Shown: positions 7,289-14,070, counted from the stretch's first letter. The stretch: DNA of 16,571 bases from Candidatus Firestoneibacteriota bacterium (GCA_016212735.1 JACRDZ010000114.1:1-16571), one strand, 5' to 3'. The notes: a model not told the origin generated them from the letters alone. Translations and numbers: made by a program.

Positions 7289-7744
7289 ATGGATGTAATG
7301 ACTGCTAAGATGCGAGCGCTTAAGTTTAAACAAAAAAAAACAAAAAATGGTAATAGGATTGTTTCTGTTTTTTTGCCTAATGTTAAGCCTGCAGCGCTAT
7401 CGCAACTCGAAAAGATTGAAACTGTTGATGTGAAGAATGCTCCTGCCCCCAAGAAAGATTTAGTTCCTGGTGTAGACCAGTACATTGTGCCATCTGTTGA
7501 AGATATATCTGCGCTTGGAAAAAAGGAAATAAGACAAAAGAATATACAGCTTAGAATCGATCAAATAAAAAGTTTACGGGAATTTACGTTTAAAAGCGGA
7601 GATTTAAAGGGGTCTCAGCTGAATGAAAGTCAGATTTGCAGAGCAGCACTTGATCTTCTTTTCTGGCTTGATATTAATCCGATGCAAGTAGAAACAGAAG
7701 AAGAATTGTTGGATTTGATTAAACGTAGTGTTAAAAAAATATAA
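7289..7744 (+). CDS. Small ribbon-helix-helix-like protein, possible transcriptional regulator
   Basis: 151 residues from ATG 7289, chosen because TAGGAG (7275-7280) lies 8 nt upstream; an in-frame ATG at 7256 lacks a site and falls inside the leader palindrome. Residues 1-20 are basic (KFKQKKTKNGNR). Residues 25-80 look like an extended linker with Pro and Asp. The C-terminal part has a strand (KNIQLRI, 84-90), a helix (DQIKSLREFTF), a loop, and a second helix starting LNESQICRAALDLLF (111-125), as in MetJ/Arc ribbon-helix-helix proteins. The conserved N-E-S-Q-x-x-R-x-A-L pattern is typical of the second helix. This suggests a dimeric DNA-binding protein, but the family is not one I can name. 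It precedes the sigma factor gene by 146 bp and has its own consensus promoter. Confidence 0.6.
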   Translation: MDVMTAKMRALKFKQKKTKNGNRIVSVFLPNVKPAALSQLEKIETVDVKNAPAPKKDLVPGVDQYIVPSVEDISALGKKEIRQKNIQLRIDQIKSLREFTFKSGDLKGSQLNESQICRAALDLLFWLDINPMQVETEEELLDLIKRSVKKI

Positions 7745-7890
7745 TACGATAATATTGTATTATATTTATATGATAGTATTATCATATTATCATATTGCAT
7801 GTTTTGATAACGGTGCTTATTTTTAGCATCTTTAAATATATGATAACAAATAACTAAAATATTTTTTTAATATTAAAAAAAGGACAAAAT
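7745..7890 (+). promoter_or_regulatory. AT-rich intergenic region with clustered TGATA/TATCA motifs and hairpins
   Basis: A TATGATA/TATCATA hairpin (7769-7775 with 7780-7786), a direct repeat of TATCATAT (7780-7787, 7788-7795), TGATAAC at 7805-7811 and 7841-7847, and a GGTGCT/AGCATC stem (7812-7817 with 7825-7830). A weak promoter TTGCAT (7795-7800), 17 bp, TATTTT (7818-7823) may serve the sigma factor gene. The stems could end the upstream transcript and the clustered pentamers could be regulator sites. AAAGGA precedes the ATG at 7891. Confidence 0.35.
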
Positions 7891-8670
7891 ATGGAAGAGA
7901 TGAGAGAGATTTGGGTTAAATATAAAACAAAACCGGATTATGGAACAAGAGAAATTTTAATTAAGAAATATTTAGGATTAGTTAGGTATGTTGTTAATCG
8001 TATAGAAATGTGCTTACCTCCTGATATGCCTAATAGTGAGTTGGATGATCTTTTGACTTGCGGAGTGATAGGTCTTATGGATGCGATAGAAAAATTTGAT
8101 ATAAAAAGAGAAGTGAAATTTAAAACCTATGCTCTGCCCAGAATAAAAGGTGCGATATTGGATGAGCTCCGTGCTATGGATTGGGCTCCGCGTTCAATCA
8201 GAAAAAAAGCCAGACAGGTTGAAGAAGCTTATGCAAAAATTGAGAGTAAGTATTTAAGACCTGCTACGGATGAAGAGGTTGCTGAAGCGCTTGAAATCAG
8301 CTTATACGAGCTTCATTCACTTCTTAATAAAGTTAGTCAGACATTTTTTCTGTCTCTTGATAAAGTTTGTGGTGTTAAAGAAAATGGACAAAATATTCCA
8401 ATATTAGATATAATAGAAGATACAAAAAATATGAATCCGGATATGGAAATAGAGTATAATGAACGAATAGAAATATTAAAAGAAGCAATCGATAAATTGC
8501 CGGAAAGAGAAAAAGTTGTAATAGCTTTATATTATTTTGATGAATTAAATTTAAAGGAAATAGGACAAATCCTTGATGTATCGGAATCCAGAGTATCTCA
8601 GATGCACACTAAAGCGATTTTGAGATTAAAATCAAAGTTGGTCAAATCACAGCAGGAAGTTTTGGTTTGA
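7891..8670 (+). CDS. RNA polymerase sigma factor, FliA/WhiG (sigma28) family
   Basis: 259 residues, full length for the family. Region 2 spans about residues 25-98, with DLLTCGVIGLMDAIEKFD at 53-70 and the promoter -10 reading part KFKTYALPRIKGAILDELRA at 76-95. The motif RAMDWAPRSIRKKAR (94-108), highly characteristic of FliA and WhiG, begins region 3, which runs to about 160. Region 4 is about 200-250 (LPEREKVVIALYYF, then the helix-turn-helix LKEIGQILDVSESRVSQ at 221-237). There is no region 1.1, as usual in this group. Family members switch on flagellar, chemotaxis or sporulation-type regulons and are held back by anti-sigma factors such as FlgM; no flagellar gene or FlgM-like gene is in view. 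Ribosome binding site AAAGGA with suitable spacing. It may belong with the ribbon-helix-helix-like gene upstream. Confidence 0.92.
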   Translation: MEEMREIWVKYKTKPDYGTREILIKKYLGLVRYVVNRIEMCLPPDMPNSELDDLLTCGVIGLMDAIEKFDIKREVKFKTYALPRIKGAILDELRAMDWAPRSIRKKARQVEEAYAKIESKYLRPATDEEVAEALEISLYELHSLLNKVSQTFFLSLDKVCGVKENGQNIPILDIIEDTKNMNPDMEIEYNERIEILKEAIDKLPEREKVVIALYYFDELNLKEIGQILDVSESRVSQMHTKAILRLKSKLVKSQQEVLV

Positions 8671-8719
8671 AACCATTTTAATTTGCAAATTGTATAAAAT
8701 AATAAATTGAAAATTAATT

Positions 8720-8724
8720 GGGAG
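8720..8724 (+). promoter_or_regulatory. Shine-Dalgarno site fixing the PqqD-like start
   Basis: GGGAG lies 6 nt before TTG 8731, whereas an upstream in-frame TTG at 8707 has no purine-rich site. This selects the shorter product. Confidence 0.65.
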
Positions 8725-8730
8725 TTTAAA

Positions 8731-9054
8731 TTGTCTAAAACAGCAAAAAAAATTGTTCGTAATCCTGATATAGTCTGGCGTAATGAAATCGATGATAAAG
8801 AAATAATTAAGTCGATAGCGCAGGGAGAAGATATATCTCAAAAAGGTACAGTGCTGCTTGTGATTTCAGATATGATTCATGAGCTGAATTTTATCGGTGG
8901 TAAAATATGGGTTCTTTGTGACTCTACACGCAAGGAAGAAGATATTGTTAATGAATTATTAAAAATATTTGATGCAGATGAATCGCAGCTTCGTTTTGAT
9001 GTTCATACATTTATTTCCAAATTGATAAAGGATGGATGGTTGCAGTATGTTTAA
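8731..9054 (+). CDS. PqqD-like peptide-binding (RRE) protein
   Basis: 107 residues from TTG 8731 (see the GGGAG site). The product matches the PqqD fold: KGTVLLVISDMIHELNFIGG in the middle, then IWVLCDSTRKEEDIVNELL, and a winged-helix end (VHTFISKLIKDGWLQYV). The H-E-L-N-x-x-G-x-x-I-W signature is the family hallmark. PqqD-like domains bind leader peptides of ribosomally made peptides and pass them to partner radical SAM enzymes; some occur in pathways without a known peptide. The gene overlaps the radical SAM gene by 8 bp, which implies translational coupling and a joint function. It lies 60 bp after the sigma factor gene and is probably cotranscribed with it. No precursor-peptide gene is visible nearby. 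Confidence 0.8.
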   Translation: MSKTAKKIVRNPDIVWRNEIDDKEIIKSIAQGEDISQKGTVLLVISDMIHELNFIGGKIWVLCDSTRKEEDIVNELLKIFDADESQLRFDVHTFISKLIKDGWLQYV

Positions 9055-10048
9055 AATACCTTTATTTATCAATTGGAGCCTTTCCACCAGATGCAATTTT
9101 AATTGCAATCATTGTTATTCTCGTCTTGAAAAAGCTGAAGAATTAACCTTCGAAGAAAATAAAAAAATTATTGATATTTTTTCAAAAAATAAAATTCCAT
9201 TTATAAATTATGGAGGCGGAGAACCGCTGCTTGTCTCATATTTATCTGAAATTACACGCTATGCGGTAGATAAAGGACTCCATGTTTCCATGTCTTCAAA
9301 TGGTTATCTGCTTGATGAAAATATGGCTTTAAAAATTAAAAATGCCGGATTTTCCAAAGTTGAAATCAGTATAGACAGCCATATTCCTGATATTCATGAT
9401 CTATTTAGAAATAAGCAAGGAAGTTTTGAAAGAGCAAAAAATGCTATAATAGCTTTACATAATGCGAAAGTTACAGTAGATATTTCAAGTGTAATATGTC
9501 AGATTAATCATAAAAATTTTCATGGAATTGTTGATCTTGCAAGGGAATTGGATGTTCGTAAAATTTCTTTGCATAATTTTAAATGCAGCGGAATGGGTTT
9601 TTGCAATAGAAGCGAGCTCGACCTTACAAGTGAAGAATGGAAAGAGTTTTATAAGCAAGCGCTTAAAATGAAAAAAGATGAGAAAGATATTGTTTTATCT
9701 TTGGATGACCCGATAATCAATTCTCTCGAAGAATATAAAATATTAAAAGATAAAGTTCATTCTGTTGAAAAAGGAAGCATTTGCGGTAAGCTTTCTCTTG
9801 CGATTAAATCCAATGGAGATATTACACCGTGCGGGTTTTTACCGCTTGTAATAGGAAATATGTTAAAAGATGATTTAATAGATATGTGGAATAATTCACC
9901 GATTTTGAACTCAATGCGCAATAAAAAGCCTCAAGATAAATGCCAGAGTTGTTCTCATTATACGGATTGCATAGGAGGATGTACTTCACGTGCTTATGCA
10001 TTAACCGGTGATATTAATTCACCTGATCCGCATTGTTGGATAAAATAA
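9047..10048 (+). CDS. Radical SAM/SPASM enzyme, PqqE-like maturase
   Basis: 333 residues from ATG 9047, chosen because GGATGG (9034-9039) is 7 nt upstream; ATG 9032 in the same frame is possible. The radical SAM cluster motif is C16-x3-C20-x2-C23 (RCNFNCNHCYS), with GGGEPLL downstream for SAM binding. The C-terminal SPASM domain is textbook: C-x10-G-x4-C (ICGKLSLAIKSNGDITPC), then C-x2-C-x5-C-x3-C (CQSCSHYTDCIGGC), then a final Cys before W near the end. These seven cysteines ligate two auxiliary Fe-S clusters. Together with the overlapping PqqD-like gene this resembles PqqE, mycofactocin and sactipeptide maturases; NirJ/AhbC-like haem enzymes have a similar build and are the main alternative. 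It is a cytoplasmic oxygen-sensitive enzyme; the substrate is unknown. Confidence 0.85.
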   Translation: MFKIPLFINWSLSTRCNFNCNHCYSRLEKAEELTFEENKKIIDIFSKNKIPFINYGGGEPLLVSYLSEITRYAVDKGLHVSMSSNGYLLDENMALKIKNAGFSKVEISIDSHIPDIHDLFRNKQGSFERAKNAIIALHNAKVTVDISSVICQINHKNFHGIVDLARELDVRKISLHNFKCSGMGFCNRSELDLTSEEWKEFYKQALKMKKDEKDIVLSLDDPIINSLEEYKILKDKVHSVEKGSICGKLSLAIKSNGDITPCGFLPLVIGNMLKDDLIDMWNNSPILNSMRNKKPQDKCQSCSHYTDCIGGCTSRAYALTGDINSPDPHCWIK

Positions 10049-10053
10049 AGCCC

Positions 10054-10800
10054 TTAGGGTCTGTGTAAAAATAAATCAGATGAATTCCCCGGAATAAAAA
10101 TTGAAAAAAATTTTATTAATAATATCATAATCTCATAAATTAATCCTAAAATCAACCACACTATAATTAATCTGAAAATATCTTCTAGCCCCAGTAATTG
10201 AATAGTTAAGAACATAAGAAATATCCATATTATTCGATGGTATTGCTTTAAATATTCAACATTACATATTTTATAATAAGCAAGTAAAAAAGACAATGGC
10301 AGTATCTCAAATAGAAATCCTATAAGCAGAGTTGTGTAAAACAAAAATTTTATATATTCATGCGCTGAGATCATTGGCATAAGCCATGAAGGAGCCGATG
10401 ATAGAATTGTTTTTAACAATAATGGAATTATGTAATTATAAGCTGTCCATGTACCCAGTAAAAAACAACTGATAGTTATAAAAATAAATAAACTTAAATA
10501 TTTTTTTTCTTTTTTGTAAAGTCCGGGAGATAAAAATTTCCAGAATTCACCAATAACAACAGGGATGGCAAAAATTATACCAAAAAAAAATGCTAATTTT
10601 AAATGAATGGTTATTCCATCCAGAGGAGAATAACAAACTAAATATGGTAATATAAGAATGCTTTTTTTAAGAATATTCTGACTGAAATAATAAGCTATGC
10701 TTGTTCCGATAATAATTGCCATCAATGAAATAATAATTGTATAACGTAATTCATTTAGATGTTCAATAATAGTCATCGAGGGATTTTTCATAGAAGTCAT
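10054..10800 (-). CDS. tatC: TatC, core subunit of the twin-arginine translocase
   Basis: 248 residues with about six membrane helices. Family landmarks are present: IIEHLNELR at the N-terminus, the conserved loop FWKFLSPGLYKKEKKYL with its key Glu, and a late acidic residue (LEDIF) followed by LIYEI in the last helices. The late segment lacks the usual proline, and the periplasmic loop after helix 1 is short and unusual, so the protein is a divergent TatC. The Tat system exports folded proteins across the inner membrane; TatC binds the twin-arginine signal. The gene is alone: no tatA is in the window, so it must be elsewhere. GGAG sits only 4 nt before ATG 10800, so the ATG at residue 4 could also be used. 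The stop lies 5 bp from the radical SAM stop without a clear terminator. Confidence 0.85.
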   Translation of the reverse strand: MTSMKNPSMTIIEHLNELRYTIIISLMAIIIGTSIAYYFSQNILKKSILILPYLVCYSPLDGITIHLKLAFFFGIIFAIPVVIGEFWKFLSPGLYKKEKKYLSLFIFITISCFLLGTWTAYNYIIPLLLKTILSSAPSWLMPMISAHEYIKFLFYTTLLIGFLFEILPLSFLLAYYKICNVEYLKQYHRIIWIFLMFLTIQLLGLEDIFRLIIVWLILGLIYEIMILLIKFFSIFIPGNSSDLFLHRP

Positions 10801-10835
10801 ATTACTCCGAATATAAGTAATTATTTATCAGCATA

Positions 10836-10850
10836 TTTAGCTTGAGTATA
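10836..10850. repeat. 15-bp copy of the long palindrome's terminus
   Basis: TTTAGCTTGAGTATA is identical to the right end of the 904-1085 element (1071-1085), while the bases inside the element are not conserved here. It may be a solo end, an excision or decay relic, or a shared regulatory motif. Confidence 0.5.
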
Positions 10851-10853
10851 GCA
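10845..10853 (-). promoter_or_regulatory. Possible extended -10 promoter for tatC
   Basis: The minus strand reads TGCTATACT (TATACT at 10845-10850, TGC at 10851-10853), giving a ~38-nt leader. No good -35 box is seen. It overlaps the 15-bp repeat and lies back to back with the ruvC promoter. Confidence 0.35.
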
Positions 10854-10865
10854 TATTGATTCCTC

Positions 10866-10894
10866 TTGACATAATTATTTTATTATTATACTAT
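10866..10894 (+). promoter_or_regulatory. Promoter of ruvC-ruvA
   Basis: TTGACA (10866-10871), a 17-bp spacer and TACTAT (10889-10894); alternatively TATACT (10887-10892) with a 15-bp spacer. The predicted leader is about 100 nt and contains two palindromes. Confidence 0.65.
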
Positions 10895-10922
10895 TTTATT
10901 GTACAACTTAACTCTCCTTACA

Positions 10923-10978
10923 GATAATGCCAAACATTATCCAATGCCTAATTTAAAGTTGAAATTACCAGGTAATTT
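10923..10978 (+). promoter_or_regulatory. Two palindromes in the ruvC leader
   Basis: GATAATG (10923-10929) and CATTATC (10935-10941) form a 7-bp stem with a CCAAA loop. AAATTACC (10962-10969) and GGTAATTT (10971-10978) form a nearly perfect 17-bp dyad, too tight for an RNA loop and more like a protein-binding site. In other bacteria ruv genes are SOS-controlled by LexA; whether either dyad is a LexA site here is unknown. Confidence 0.4.
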
Positions 10979-11002
10979 AAAATAAGGAAAAGGAGTCCAA
11001 TT

Positions 11003-11509
11003 TTGAAAGTATTAGGGATTGACCCGGGTATAGCTCTTACAGGATATGGCATTATTGAAAGCAGTGGAAATAAATTAGCTCCTTTAGCATATGGATGTAT
11101 CACTACTCTTTCAAACGATACGCTAACACATAGATTAAAAATTATATATCACGATTTAATAGAGATAATAAATAAATATGAACCCGAAGTATTGTCTGTT
11201 GAAGAGCTGTTTTTTGCAGCTAATACAAAAACCGCAATTACAGTAGGACACGCTCGTGGGGTAATTATTCTTGCAGCTGCTAATTCAAATATTTCTGTTG
11301 CTGAATATACTCCTCTTGAAATAAAGCAAGCATTAACAGGATATGGCCATGCTGAAAAACATCAAGTTCAAAACATGGTTAAAAATTTGCTTGGATTATC
11401 GTCAATCCCTAAGCCGGATGATATTGCTGATGGGCTTGCAGCATCTATTTGTCATATCAATTCCTACAAACTAAAACAATTCAATAATACAAAAAAACTA
11501 AAAAGGTAA
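11003..11509 (+). CDS. ruvC: Holliday junction resolvase RuvC
   Basis: 168 residues, typical length. The start is TTG at 11003 with AGGAG (10991-10995) 7 nt upstream. The RNase H-like fold is marked by IDPGIALTGYG with catalytic D7, the segment SVEELFF with E67, and PDDIADGLA with D140 and D143, so all four acidic metal ligands are in place. The conserved region from GHARGVI through KQALTGYGHAEKHQV is intact. RuvC cuts four-way junctions symmetrically after RuvAB-driven branch migration. ruvA follows after 2 bp. The two genes share the promoter at 10866 and a ~100-nt leader with dyads. The C-terminal tail after about residue 150 is Lys- and Asn-rich and not conserved. Confidence 0.96.
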   Translation: MKVLGIDPGIALTGYGIIESSGNKLAPLAYGCITTLSNDTLTHRLKIIYHDLIEIINKYEPEVLSVEELFFAANTKTAITVGHARGVIILAAANSNISVAEYTPLEIKQALTGYGHAEKHQVQNMVKNLLGLSSIPKPDDIADGLAASICHINSYKLKQFNNTKKLKR

Positions 11510-11511
11510 AA

Positions 11512-12111
11512 ATGATTTATTATGTTAAAGGACGATTGGAGTTTAAATCACCGGGCAAAATTGTTATTGAAACTAATGGAATAGGTTATCAAATTTTAAT
11601 ACCTGTATCTACTTTTAATAAACTTCCGGATATTAATGAATCAATAAAAATATATACACATTATCAGGTTCGTGAAGATACTGTAAATCTTATTGGTTTT
11701 TATACTCTTGAAGAAATGGAATTATTTGAAAAATTAATAACAGTATCTTCAATAGGTGTACGTTCTGCGATTAATATTTTATCGAATATTTCTGTTAAAG
11801 ATTTTAAAGAAGCAATCATATTAGGTAATCTCGCGTTGCTCACTACAATCCCGGGAATAGGCAAGAAAACAGGGGAGAGAGTAATCCTCGAGCTTAAAGA
11901 TAAAATTGGGACAATTAGTGATGGATTTATTAATAGTGCAAATGAAAATAACAATGGTTCGGTTTTAAATGAAGCTATTGATGCGTTAGTTTCATTAGGA
12001 TATAAATTACCTGAAGCAAGAAGCGCTGTTTTACGAGCAAAAGAAATAATAGGTAAGGATTTTTCTTCAGGAGAATATCTTAAGCAAGCATTGAAAAATT
12101 TAGGGAAATAA
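11512..12111 (+). CDS. ruvA: Holliday junction branch-migration protein RuvA
   Basis: 199 residues. Domain I is an OB-fold starting MIYYVKGRLEFKSPGKIVIETNGIGYQI and ending in YQVREDTVNLIGFYT, which carries the family's conserved R-E-D. Domain II has the two helix-hairpin-helix elements, VSSIGVRSAINIL (first, with the usual Gly at the second turn position replaced by Ser) and LTTIPGIGKKTGERVILEL (second). A variable linker (about 140-150) leads to domain III, the RuvB-binding three-helix end (LNEAIDALVSLGYKLPEARSA onward). RuvA tetramers hold the junction and load RuvB rings. The gene starts 2 bp after ruvC with AAAAGG inside the ruvC end. ruvB is not next to it: the following gene is convergent, with the two stop codons directly abutting. 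Confidence 0.96.
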   Translation: MIYYVKGRLEFKSPGKIVIETNGIGYQILIPVSTFNKLPDINESIKIYTHYQVREDTVNLIGFYTLEEMELFEKLITVSSIGVRSAINILSNISVKDFKEAIILGNLALLTTIPGIGKKTGERVILELKDKIGTISDGFINSANENNNGSVLNEAIDALVSLGYKLPEARSAVLRAKEIIGKDFSSGEYLKQALKNLGK

Positions 12112-13158
12112 TTATTGCAATTTTTTCTTAAATATTTTTTGATCTATTCTAATATAATTAGTTTCATTTGTATTTAAAGCAAATTCAGCAGATGTTCCAT
12201 TTTCATAAAATAAATATAATGTATCACCGATAACCTTAAATTTTCCATTATTACTTAATTTGTTTTTTTCAGGATTTTCAATTTCCCAATTAAAATCTAA
12301 TCCAAGATTTGAAAAACTAGAATAAAGATCAAATTTATTTTGAATAAAACGTACATTTCCATGAAAAGTTATGGTTTTTTCAGCGTTTTCAGATGCATAC
12401 CATGTTCCAATTAGAATATTCATAGTGTCTGTATCTGCTTTAATTGAACGTGTAATTTTAAAGGATCTTAAAAGTGAAAGATTGATTTTGCGAAATATTT
12501 CAAAAGATTCTTTATCGGTTAAAAGTAATGCAAAAACGTAGTAATTTTCATTAATATCAATTAGGGCAATTAATTCACCAAGCATTGGTTGGTTTGATGT
12601 AACAAATCCTTTGTATTTTATGCTTATCATATCCTTGCCGCTAATATTCAACTTTTCTTGTGTGGAATATTCAATTAAAATAGGAAAGCGTTCATTTAAT
12701 AATTGATGTCTTTTTTCAAGGATTTGTTGTATATCTTCATCATATGCAATTGATGTGTATATCATTATTTCAGCTTTATTTTCAGGATATTTTAAATAAA
12801 TAATTTTTTTATTTTCATCATCTTTTTCTATAATCCATTCACGCGGATATTTAAAAGAGAATAAACCTTTTTCTTCATGATAAACTTTAATGGCAAAATC
12901 AGGAAATTCTCCGACTTCTTGTAATAATGTTTTTTTTGTATCTGTTAAAAGAGGTTTGGAGCGAATAAATGGAATATCTTTTTTTAGAGTTGAATTTTGT
13001 GATGTGGAATCATAATAGTCGATATTCTCAGTATCTGCAGCTTCAATATTTAAAATTTTTGCGTCATTATCGATTATTTCAGAAGCCATAAGGGTATGCA
13101 ATAAACTAAAAATAATAATGAAAGGGAAAAATAGGATATTTAATATTTTTTTTTTCAT
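12112..13158 (-). CDS. Secreted two-domain protein: DcrB/PsbP-like plus lipocalin-like domain
   Basis: 348 residues. A signal peptide is clear (MKKKILNILFF start, cleavage about HTLMA/SE at 25-26), with no lipobox. Residues 26-85 are polar and probably disordered. Residues 95-235 resemble the DcrB/PsbP/Mog1-like fold: KGLFSFKYPREWIIEK at 97-112 is the typical opening, followed by an amphipathic helix (DIQQILEKRHQLL), a glycine-turn sheet and LLRSFKI near 229-235. Residues 248-345 open with LIGTWYASENAEKTITF, a lipocalin-like small beta-barrel start, and alternate through FNWEIE and GDTLYLFYENGTSAEF. The role is unknown; DcrB-like proteins act in the periplasm. GGGA lies 7 nt before the ATG, and a good promoter lies 34 nt further back. 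It is convergent with ruvA, with no room for a terminator between them. Confidence 0.65.
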   Translation of the reverse strand: MKKKILNILFFPFIIIFSLLHTLMASEIIDNDAKILNIEAADTENIDYYDSTSQNSTLKKDIPFIRSKPLLTDTKKTLLQEVGEFPDFAIKVYHEEKGLFSFKYPREWIIEKDDENKKIIYLKYPENKAEIMIYTSIAYDEDIQQILEKRHQLLNERFPILIEYSTQEKLNISGKDMISIKYKGFVTSNQPMLGELIALIDINENYYVFALLLTDKESFEIFRKINLSLLRSFKITRSIKADTDTMNILIGTWYASENAEKTITFHGNVRFIQNKFDLYSSFSNLGLDFNWEIENPEKNKLSNNGKFKVIGDTLYLFYENGTSAEFALNTNETNYIRIDQKIFKKKLQ

Positions 13159-13198
13159 CTGGCTATCCCTTTCCTTAAAAAAGTTATATAGCTTATTT

Positions 13199-13227
13199 AT
13201 TTTATATTTTCAAATAATTTTTGTCAA
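13199..13227 (-). promoter_or_regulatory. Promoter for the DcrB-like gene
   Basis: On the minus strand TTGACA (13222-13227), a 17-bp spacer and TAAAAT (13199-13204). Transcription would start near 13192, about 34 nt before the ATG. Confidence 0.65.
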
Positions 13228-13264
13228 TTTAATAATAATTTAAGACATAGGAAATTGAAAAACG

Positions 13265-13329
13265 AGATTCTTCGCTTCGCTCAGAATGACATTCATGTGA
13301 AGTGCCATTCTGAGCGAAGCGAAGAATCT
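13265..13329. repeat. Inverted pair of the TTCTGAGCGAAGCGAAGAA repeat, copy B
   Basis: Arms 13265-13288 and 13306-13329 are perfect 24-bp reverse complements around a 17-nt spacer. Relative to copy A at 7070-7136 the units face the opposite way, with the AGATTC ends outermost. It starts 3 bp past the truA stop, so its stem can serve as a transcript end for the slt-truA operon. Confidence 0.9.
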
Positions 13330-13332
13330 AAT

Positions 13333-14061
13333 TTAATAATAAACTTTCATTAAAAAAAGCCCTCGTGCCGGTGCAGTACGTCCAGCATTTATCCGATTTT
13401 TAGATAATAAAATGTTCTTAATTTCAGCAGGATGAAAATTTCTTCTGGCATTTTCTAATAATGTTCCAACCATAATTCTTATCATATTATGTAAAAATGA
13501 AGGTGCTTCAAAATCAAGGTGGACAAATTCATTTTCTTCAGTAATATTTATTTTATCTATCGAGCGAATGTATTGAACGTCATTTGATGTTATGGGTGTA
13601 AATGATTTAAAATTATGTTTACCTAAAAAATACTGAGAAGCTTCTTTAATGTGTTCAATTGAAAATTTAAATGGATAGAAATATGAATAATTAAGATTAA
13701 ACGGAGAATGAGAACGGCATACTATATATCTATAATGCTTTTTTTTTGCATCAAATCTTGAATGAAAATCAAGAGGTGCATCTTCACAATTTGCTATATA
13801 TATATCAGGAGGTAAACAACTATTAATGCCTTGTTTTAGATTCCACAATGGGATTTGAATGTTGGCTTTAAAATTAGCTGTTTGTCCTTTCGCATGCACA
13901 CCAGCATCTGTGCGTCCTGCGGAATTCAATCTAATATCAAGATGTATTATTTTTTTTATTGCATTTTCAATTATTTCTTGTATGGAAATGGCATTGGTTT
14001 GAAATTGCCATCCGGCATAGTTGGTCCCATCATATTCTATCGTTAATTTAATATTACGCAT
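13333..14061 (-). CDS. truA: tRNA pseudouridine synthase A
   Basis: 242 residues, normal length. It begins MRNIKLTIEYDGTNYAGWQFQ, the standard TruA opening, and has the catalytic motif AGRTDAGVHAKGQ with the nucleophile D52. Further landmarks are PPDIYIANCEDAPLDFHSRF, KKHYRYIV with the conserved Tyr, HNFKSFTP, and FLHNMIRIMVGTLL, ending in AGRTAPARGLFLMKV. The enzyme converts U38-U40 in the anticodon stem of many tRNAs to pseudouridine, as a homodimer in the cytoplasm. It begins 9 bp after the lytic transglycosylase stop, so the two are probably cotranscribed and truA has no promoter of its own visible. The coding end is followed at once by the inverted repeat at 13265-13329. Confidence 0.96.
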   Translation of the reverse strand: MRNIKLTIEYDGTNYAGWQFQTNAISIQEIIENAIKKIIHLDIRLNSAGRTDAGVHAKGQTANFKANIQIPLWNLKQGINSCLPPDIYIANCEDAPLDFHSRFDAKKKHYRYIVCRSHSPFNLNYSYFYPFKFSIEHIKEASQYFLGKHNFKSFTPITSNDVQYIRSIDKINITEENEFVHLDFEAPSFLHNMIRIMVGTLLENARRNFHPAEIKNILLSKNRINAGRTAPARGLFLMKVYY

Positions 14062-14070
14062 ATTTCAAAT

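Noticed and set aside
7138..7485. 115-codon open frame on the minus strand
   Set aside because: It runs through the consensus promoter, leader and start of the 7289 gene on the opposite strand, has no ribosome binding site, and its residues look like translated non-coding sequence.
10048..10054. CCCTTAGGG between the radical SAM and tatC stops as a terminator
   Set aside because: It is only a 3-bp stem with a 3-nt loop, too weak to act as one.
10928..10957. Nine-codon frame MPNIIQCLI in the ruvC leader as a leader peptide or RiPP precursor
   Set aside because: It has no ribosome binding site, is too short for a precursor, and lies in the ruvC leader on the far side of tatC from the PqqD-like/radical SAM pair.
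11700..11954. 84-codon minus-strand frame inside ruvA
   Set aside because: It overlaps the conserved helix-hairpin-helix region of ruvA, and the apparent protein is a mirror of that coding pattern.
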